DNA of 9,965 nucleotides from Bacteroidales bacterium. Its GTDB lineage: Bacteria > Bacteroidota > Bacteroidia > Bacteroidales > Paludibacteraceae. Under the pieces are notes generated by a model. It saw only the letters and a program-made list of their open reading frames with translations, did not search any database and was not told where the DNA came from. Below are positions 7,466 to 9,965 of the stretch, in pieces. The stretch covers positions 1-9,965 of the forward strand of contig CAAGFD010000157.1 in assembly GCA_900769035.1 (NCBI GenBank), written 5' to 3'. Each line of letters begins with the position of its first letter. Within the stretch, counting starts at the first letter, position 1. The translations under genes and the position numbers were made by a program.

Positions 7466-7642
7466 TTACTCAATAATTTTAACCAAATGTTTAACTTTCT
7501 CAATCATGCCCATGATAGAAGGAGTTTGCTCGTGTTCTACAACGGCATTCATTTTATGTAAACCGAGAGCGTCGAGAGTAAGTTTTTGAGTTTTAGGACA
7601 TTTGATTCTACTTTTAACTTGTTGTATTTTAATAGTAGCCAT
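7466..7642 (-). CDS. rpmD: 50S ribosomal protein L30 (uL30)
   Basis: uL30 is a small 50S protein of the ferredoxin-like L30/L7 fold that binds 23S and contacts 5S rRNA. Translating from the ATG at 7642 gives 58 residues, the normal bacterial length. It starts MATIKIQQVKSRIKCPKTQK, then LTLDALGLHKMN and ends HLVKIIE before TAA. The pattern of an N-terminal beta strand, a KTL-type helix start and the LGL turn is diagnostic. It sits 13 nt after rpsE and 23 nt before rplO in the universal rpsE-rpmD-rplO order, which supports the call independently. Confidence 0.96.
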   Translation of the reverse strand: MATIKIQQVKSRIKCPKTQKLTLDALGLHKMNAVVEHEQTPSIMGMIEKVKHLVKIIE

Positions 7643-7655
7643 AATAACAATAATT

Positions 7656-8174
7656 TTAACCGTTAAAAACTTTATCCAGACTTACTTGACGAATGTGAGC
7701 GATAGTTTTAGGATCGCGGAGTTCGCTAAGGGCAGCAAAAGTAGCCTTCACGAGGTTGTGAGGGTTAGAAGAGCCTTTAGATTTAGCGAGTACGTCGGTG
7801 ATTCCAACACTTTCAAGCACGGCACGCATAGCACCACCGGCTTTAACACCGGTACCTTGAGCTGCAGGGTGGATAAACACTTTAGAGCCTCCGAAAGAAG
7901 CGACTTGTTCGTGAGGTATAGTACCTTTATGAACAGGAACTGAAATAAGGTTTTTCTTTGCTGATTCAGAGCCTTTAGCGATAGCAGCAGATACCTCACC
8001 TGCTTTACCTAGACCCCAACCTACAAGACCTTTACCATTACCAACTACAACTATAGCAGCGAAGCTGAAAGCGCGACCACCTTTTGTAACTTTGGTAACA
8101 CGGTTTACTGCAACGAGGCGTTCAACCAGTTCAACATCGTTAGTTGATTTTACTCTATTTTTAATTTCTGCCAT
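7656..8174 (-). CDS. rpsE: 30S ribosomal protein S5 (uS5)
   Basis: uS5 lies at the mRNA entry channel of the 30S subunit and influences decoding accuracy. The 172-residue protein has the N-terminal double-stranded-RNA-binding-type domain (about 14-80), with the signature RVTKVTKGGRAFSFAAIVVVGNGKG at 25-49, where changes give spectinomycin resistance in E. coli. It also has the C-terminal domain (about 90-160), with HPAAQGTGVKAGGAMRAVLE (102-121) and the conserved KSKGSSNPHNLVKAT. No unusual residue stands out in the loop around 25-35. The start is 5 nt after the rplR stop, and 13 nt separate it from rpmD. Confidence 0.98.
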   Translation of the reverse strand: MAEIKNRVKSTNDVELVERLVAVNRVTKVTKGGRAFSFAAIVVVGNGKGLVGWGLGKAGEVSAAIAKGSESAKKNLISVPVHKGTIPHEQVASFGGSKVFIHPAAQGTGVKAGGAMRAVLESVGITDVLAKSKGSSNPHNLVKATFAALSELRDPKTIAHIRQVSLDKVFNG

Positions 8175-8179
8175 AGTAA

Positions 8180-8524
8180 TTAAAATTTAAGGCCAGCGTT
8201 TCTAGCCGCATCAGCCAATTGTTTAACACGTCCGTGGAAAAGGAAGCCGTTACGGTCGAAAACGACGGTAACGATACCGGCTTCTTGAGCTTTTTTAGCT
8301 ATTAATTCACCTACTTTAGCTGCTTTTTCTGATTTAGTAATTTTCTCGTTCATACCGAGAGAAGAAGCAGAAGCGAGAGTTTTACCGGCAACATCGTCGA
8401 TAAGTTGACAATAAATTTGAGCGTTGCTACGGAAAACAGACAATCTAGGTTTTTCGGCAGTACCCGATACTTTATGACGGATATGCGCTTTTATTTTGAG
8501 TCTTCTTTCTATTTTTCGAATCAT
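8180..8524 (-). CDS. rplR: 50S ribosomal protein L18 (uL18)
   Basis: uL18 binds 5S rRNA and with L5 docks it in the central protuberance of the 50S subunit. I place the start at the ATG at 8524, giving 114 residues (MIRKIERRLKIKAHIRHKVS...). Family landmarks are RPRLSVF-like KPRLSVFRSN (25-34), IYCQLIDDVAGKTLASAS (37-54) and the C-terminal signature FDRNGFLFHGRVKQLADAAR (89-108), ending AGLKF. The frame is open 27 codons further up to 8605, but those residues would overlap the rplF C-terminus by 59 nt and match nothing in L18, so the long start is rejected. The chosen start leaves a 22-nt gap after rplF and 5 nt before rpsE. Confidence 0.96.
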   Translation of the reverse strand: MIRKIERRLKIKAHIRHKVSGTAEKPRLSVFRSNAQIYCQLIDDVAGKTLASASSLGMNEKITKSEKAAKVGELIAKKAQEAGIVTVVFDRNGFLFHGRVKQLADAARNAGLKF

Positions 8525-8546
8525 AATATTCAGGAATTTACGTATA

Positions 8547-9098
8547 TTATTTACCAGCTGTTTTACCTGCTTTACGACGAAGCACTTCACCTTGGAATTT
8601 AACACCTTTACCTTTATAAGGTTCCGGTTTACGGAATGAACGTAATTTAGCGCATACTTGTCCGAGCAATTGTTTGTCGCAGCTTTCGAGTATTATAAGA
8701 GGGTTTTGGTTACGTTCTGAAACGGTTTGAACTTTAATTTCAGGGGCTAAACCGAGATAGATAGCGTGTGTATAGCCGAGAGAAAGTTCGAGAACTTGAC
8801 CGTTACTTGAGGCACGGAAACCAACACCAACGAGTTCGAGAGTCTTTTTGTAGCCTTCAGAAACGCCGACAACCATGTTGTGTATTAAGGCGCGATATAA
8901 ACCGTGCATTGCTCTATTTTCACGTTCATCGTTAGGGCGAGTAACGTGGCAAACATTACCATCGACAGTTACAGTGATATTAGGGTTAATATCTTGTTTA
9001 AGTTCGCCTTTAGGGCCTTTAACTGTAACGACATTGTTTTTTACATCAACTGTTACACCTGCAGGGATATGAACAGGTAATTTTCCAATTCTAGACAT
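8547..9098 (-). CDS. rplF: 50S ribosomal protein L6 (uL6)
   Basis: uL6 lies near the sarcin-ricin loop and factor-binding site of the 50S subunit. The 183 residues comprise two tandem alpha/beta repeats: about 1-80 (MSRIGKLPVHIPAGVTV, then VTVKGPKGEL) and 82-175 (LVGVGFRA at 89-96, LGYTH at 107-111, and the signature FRKPEPYKGKGVKF at 155-168). A short basic tail KAGKTAGK follows. It starts 12 nt after the rpsH stop and in the same reading frame, separated by the tandem stops TAA TAG. Unlike every other start in the window it has a perfect AGGAGG at textbook spacing. Confidence 0.98.
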   Translation of the reverse strand: MSRIGKLPVHIPAGVTVDVKNNVVTVKGPKGELKQDINPNITVTVDGNVCHVTRPNDERENRAMHGLYRALIHNMVVGVSEGYKKTLELVGVGFRASSNGQVLELSLGYTHAIYLGLAPEIKVQTVSERNQNPLIILESCDKQLLGQVCAKLRSFRKPEPYKGKGVKFQGEVLRRKAGKTAGK

Positions 9099-9103
9099 TT
9101 CAA

Positions 9104-9109
9104 CCTCCT
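9104..9109 (-). promoter_or_regulatory. Perfect Shine-Dalgarno motif before rplF
   Basis: The minus strand reads AGGAGG, then TTGAA, then the rplF ATG: a six-base match to the anti-Shine-Dalgarno core at 5-nt spacing. It lies in the 12-nt rpsH-rplF spacer, just behind the rpsH stop. The other starts checked in this window have A/T-rich leaders without such a motif, which is the norm in Bacteroidota, where the 16S 3' tail is reported to be sequestered by ribosomal proteins. Confidence 0.7.
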
Positions 9110-9110
9110 A

Positions 9111-9506
9111 TTAATAGATGTAACACAATATTTCACCGCCAACTTTTTCGCGTTTAGCTTCTTTATCAGTCATCACGCCTTTAGAAGTAGACAAGATGGC
9201 GATACCGAGTCCGTTAAGAACGCGAGGCATTTCTTTGTAGCCGGTGTATTTACGTAAACCTGGGGTAGAAACTCTTACAAGTTTCTTGATAGCGTTCACT
9301 TTGCTATCCGGGTCGTATTTCAAGGCAATTTTGATAGAGCCTTGAGGACCCTCTTCTACAAACTTATAGTTAAGAATGTAGCCTTTTTCAAAAAGAACTT
9401 TAGTGATTTCCTTTTTGAGATTAGAAGCAGGAACTTCGACAACGCGGTGATTAGCGTTGATAGCGTTCCTTAATCTGGTTAGATAATCTGCTATTGGATC
9501 AGTCAT
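9111..9506 (-). CDS. rpsH: 30S ribosomal protein S8 (uS8)
   Basis: uS8 is a primary 16S rRNA-binding protein that recognises helix 21 and organises the central domain. The 131 residues match the family. The N-terminal domain begins MTDPIADYLTRLRNA with VPASNLKKEI at 25-34. The C-terminal RNA-binding domain contains STPGLRKYTGYKEMPRVLNGLGIAILSTSKGVMTDKEA (80-117) and ends KREKVGGEILCYIY. The STSKG loop that contacts RNA is intact. In E. coli S8 represses the spc operon by binding its mRNA. Here the gene is preceded by an unusually long 201-nt structured spacer, which makes cis-regulation at this point possible but unproven. rplF follows by 12 nt. Confidence 0.98.
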   Translation of the reverse strand: MTDPIADYLTRLRNAINANHRVVEVPASNLKKEITKVLFEKGYILNYKFVEEGPQGSIKIALKYDPDSKVNAIKKLVRVSTPGLRKYTGYKEMPRVLNGLGIAILSTSKGVMTDKEAKREKVGGEILCYIY

Positions 9507-9707
9507 AAAAAAATAATTTAAATTAATCTCGAGGTCCGAGACAATATTTAGTTAAAAAGTTTCTGATTTAGTATCATCCTCCGTTTTACCGTAGAGGTAA
9601 TATTGAGGTGACTTGAAAGAGAAAGAGGCATAGCCTCGTAGGGTATAATAAGTCAACATAATGTCTCGCACGTATAAAAAATACATGCGAGACTATATTG
9701 AGAAGTA
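9507..9707 (-). other. Long hairpin-rich spacer between rpsN and rpsH, possible cis-regulatory RNA
   Basis: This 201-nt non-coding stretch is over six times the next widest spacer in the operon (32 nt). Read in the transcript direction it contains a 13-bp hairpin (9663-9693), a 5-bp GAGGC/GCCTC hairpin with a 3-nt loop (9625-9637), two mutually exclusive small stems at 9578-9600, and a TCTCG/CGAGA stem (9527-9541). It then ends in an A/T-rich leader before the rpsH ATG. I see no TAnnTTTG promoter box and no U tract after any hairpin, so neither an internal promoter nor a classical terminator is evident. A regulatory leader for S8 and downstream genes, or decayed insertion remnants, are the main alternatives. 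Confidence 0.55.
9663..9693 (-). promoter_or_regulatory. Strong RNA hairpin in the rpsN-rpsH spacer
   Basis: In the transcript, GUCUCGCA pairs with UGCGAGAC, followed by a U-G wobble and GUAU/AUAC, closing a five-U loop: 13 uninterrupted pairs. On the opposite strand the wobble position becomes a C-A mismatch, so the helix is complete only in the operon's transcript. It begins 14 nt after the rpsN stop. No U tract follows, which argues against intrinsic termination. mRNA processing or stability, pausing, or protein binding are possible roles. Confidence 0.65.
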
Positions 9708-9965
9708 TTACCAGCTAGCTTTTTTCACGCCTGGGATAAGTCCTGCGGCAGCCATTTCGCGGAATTGGATACGAGAGATACCGAATTGACGCATATAGCC
9801 TTTAGGACGGCCGGTGATTTTGCAGCGGTTGTGCAATCTAACGTAGCAAGCGTTTTTAGGAAGAGATTGCAAACCTTCATAGTCGCCTTCTTTGAGTAAT
9901 TGTTCTCGTTTTGCAGCGTATTTAGCGACTAATCTTGCGCGTTTCACCTCGCGGGCTTTCATTGA
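9708..9965 (-). CDS. rpsN: 30S ribosomal protein S14 (uS14), zinc-free long form, 5' end outside the window
   Basis: uS14 is a late-assembling protein of the 30S head. The visible frame from 9962 gives 84 residues (MKAREVKRARLVAKYAAKRE..., HNRCKITGRPKGYMRQFGISR, ending GLIPGVKKASW). The first visible Met is probably not the start: the codon before it (9963-9965) is TCA, Ser, and relatives in this phylum usually begin MAKES before MKARE, for a total of 89 residues. The true ATG therefore probably lies about 12 nt beyond the window. The two visible cysteines do not make a CxxC...CxxC zinc ribbon, so this is the zinc-independent form. rplE would be expected upstream. The gene is followed by the unusual 201-nt spacer rather than directly by rpsH. 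Confidence 0.96.
   Translation of the reverse strand, partial: SMKAREVKRARLVAKYAAKREQLLKEGDYEGLQSLPKNACYVRLHNRCKITGRPKGYMRQFGISRIQFREMAAAGLIPGVKKASW

Noticed and set aside
8525..8605. N-terminal extension of rplR overlapping rplF
   Set aside because: The extra 27 residues do not fit L18, and the family start is at 8524.
9541..9570. Possible internal promoter ahead of rpsH (TAAATATTG on the minus strand)
   Set aside because: It resembles TAnnTTTG only with an extra base and has no -33 partner, so I do not call it.
9548..9631. A 27-codon minus-strand frame in the rpsN-rpsH spacer (MPLSLSSHLNITSTVKRR..., stop TAA)
   Set aside because: It overlaps the small stem-loops, has no recognisable composition or family and a weak start context; a frame this short is expected by chance in 200 nt. 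Conservation in relatives would change this.
1..9965. CRISPR arrays, tRNA or rRNA genes, prophage, defence or other novel multi-gene systems
   Set aside because: No regularly spaced repeats, no cloverleaf or rRNA-like sequence and no accessory gene cluster is visible; the window is a core operon plus one surface gene.

Overview
This window is a stretch of the conserved spc-alpha ribosomal-protein locus of a Bacteroidota bacterium, most likely of the order Bacteroidales, with one unrelated surface-protein gene at its far end. Every gene I can support lies on the minus strand, so transcription runs from position 9965 towards position 1. The assignment rests on several points. The gene order places map directly between secY and infA with no adk. 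The L36, S14 and S4 proteins lack zinc-ribbon cysteines. Translation starts are A/T-rich and mostly lack a Shine-Dalgarno sequence. The terminal gene has a TAnnTTTG-type promoter box and encodes a secreted choice-of-anchor-J/Fn3-like protein. I cannot fix the genus.

Layout in transcription order: rpsN (S14, 5' end outside the window), a 201-nt hairpin-rich gap, rpsH (S8), rplF (L6), rplR (L18), rpsE (S5), rpmD (L30), rplO (L15), secY, map, infA (IF1), rpmJ (L36), rpsM (S13), rpsK (S11), rpsD (S4), rpoA (RNA polymerase alpha) and rplQ (L17). Apart from the rpsN-rpsH gap, intergenic spacers are only 3 to 32 nt and no coding regions overlap, so this reads as one operon. All 16 genes end in TAA. 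A strong intrinsic terminator (1524-1560) closes the operon just after rplQ. About 30 nt further on is a candidate promoter for the next gene, which starts at 1432 and is still open at position 1 (477 residues seen). It encodes a signal-peptide-bearing, modular extracellular protein of unknown exact function.

The operon genes work together in making proteins. Nine small- and large-subunit proteins with mainly structural or decoding roles are co-transcribed with IF1 (initiation), MetAP (removal of the N-terminal methionine), SecY (membrane export channel) and the RNA polymerase alpha subunit, plus further r-proteins.

Most of the window is ordinary core-genome sequence, and I found no undescribed multi-gene system. 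The points most worth a second look are the long structured rpsN-rpsH gap (a possible cis-regulatory RNA), the solitary perfect AGGAGG before rplF in a group that rarely uses such sites, and the truncated surface protein. Two starts need correction or care: rplR starts at 8524 rather than at the longest-ORF start 8605, and rpsN begins outside the window.
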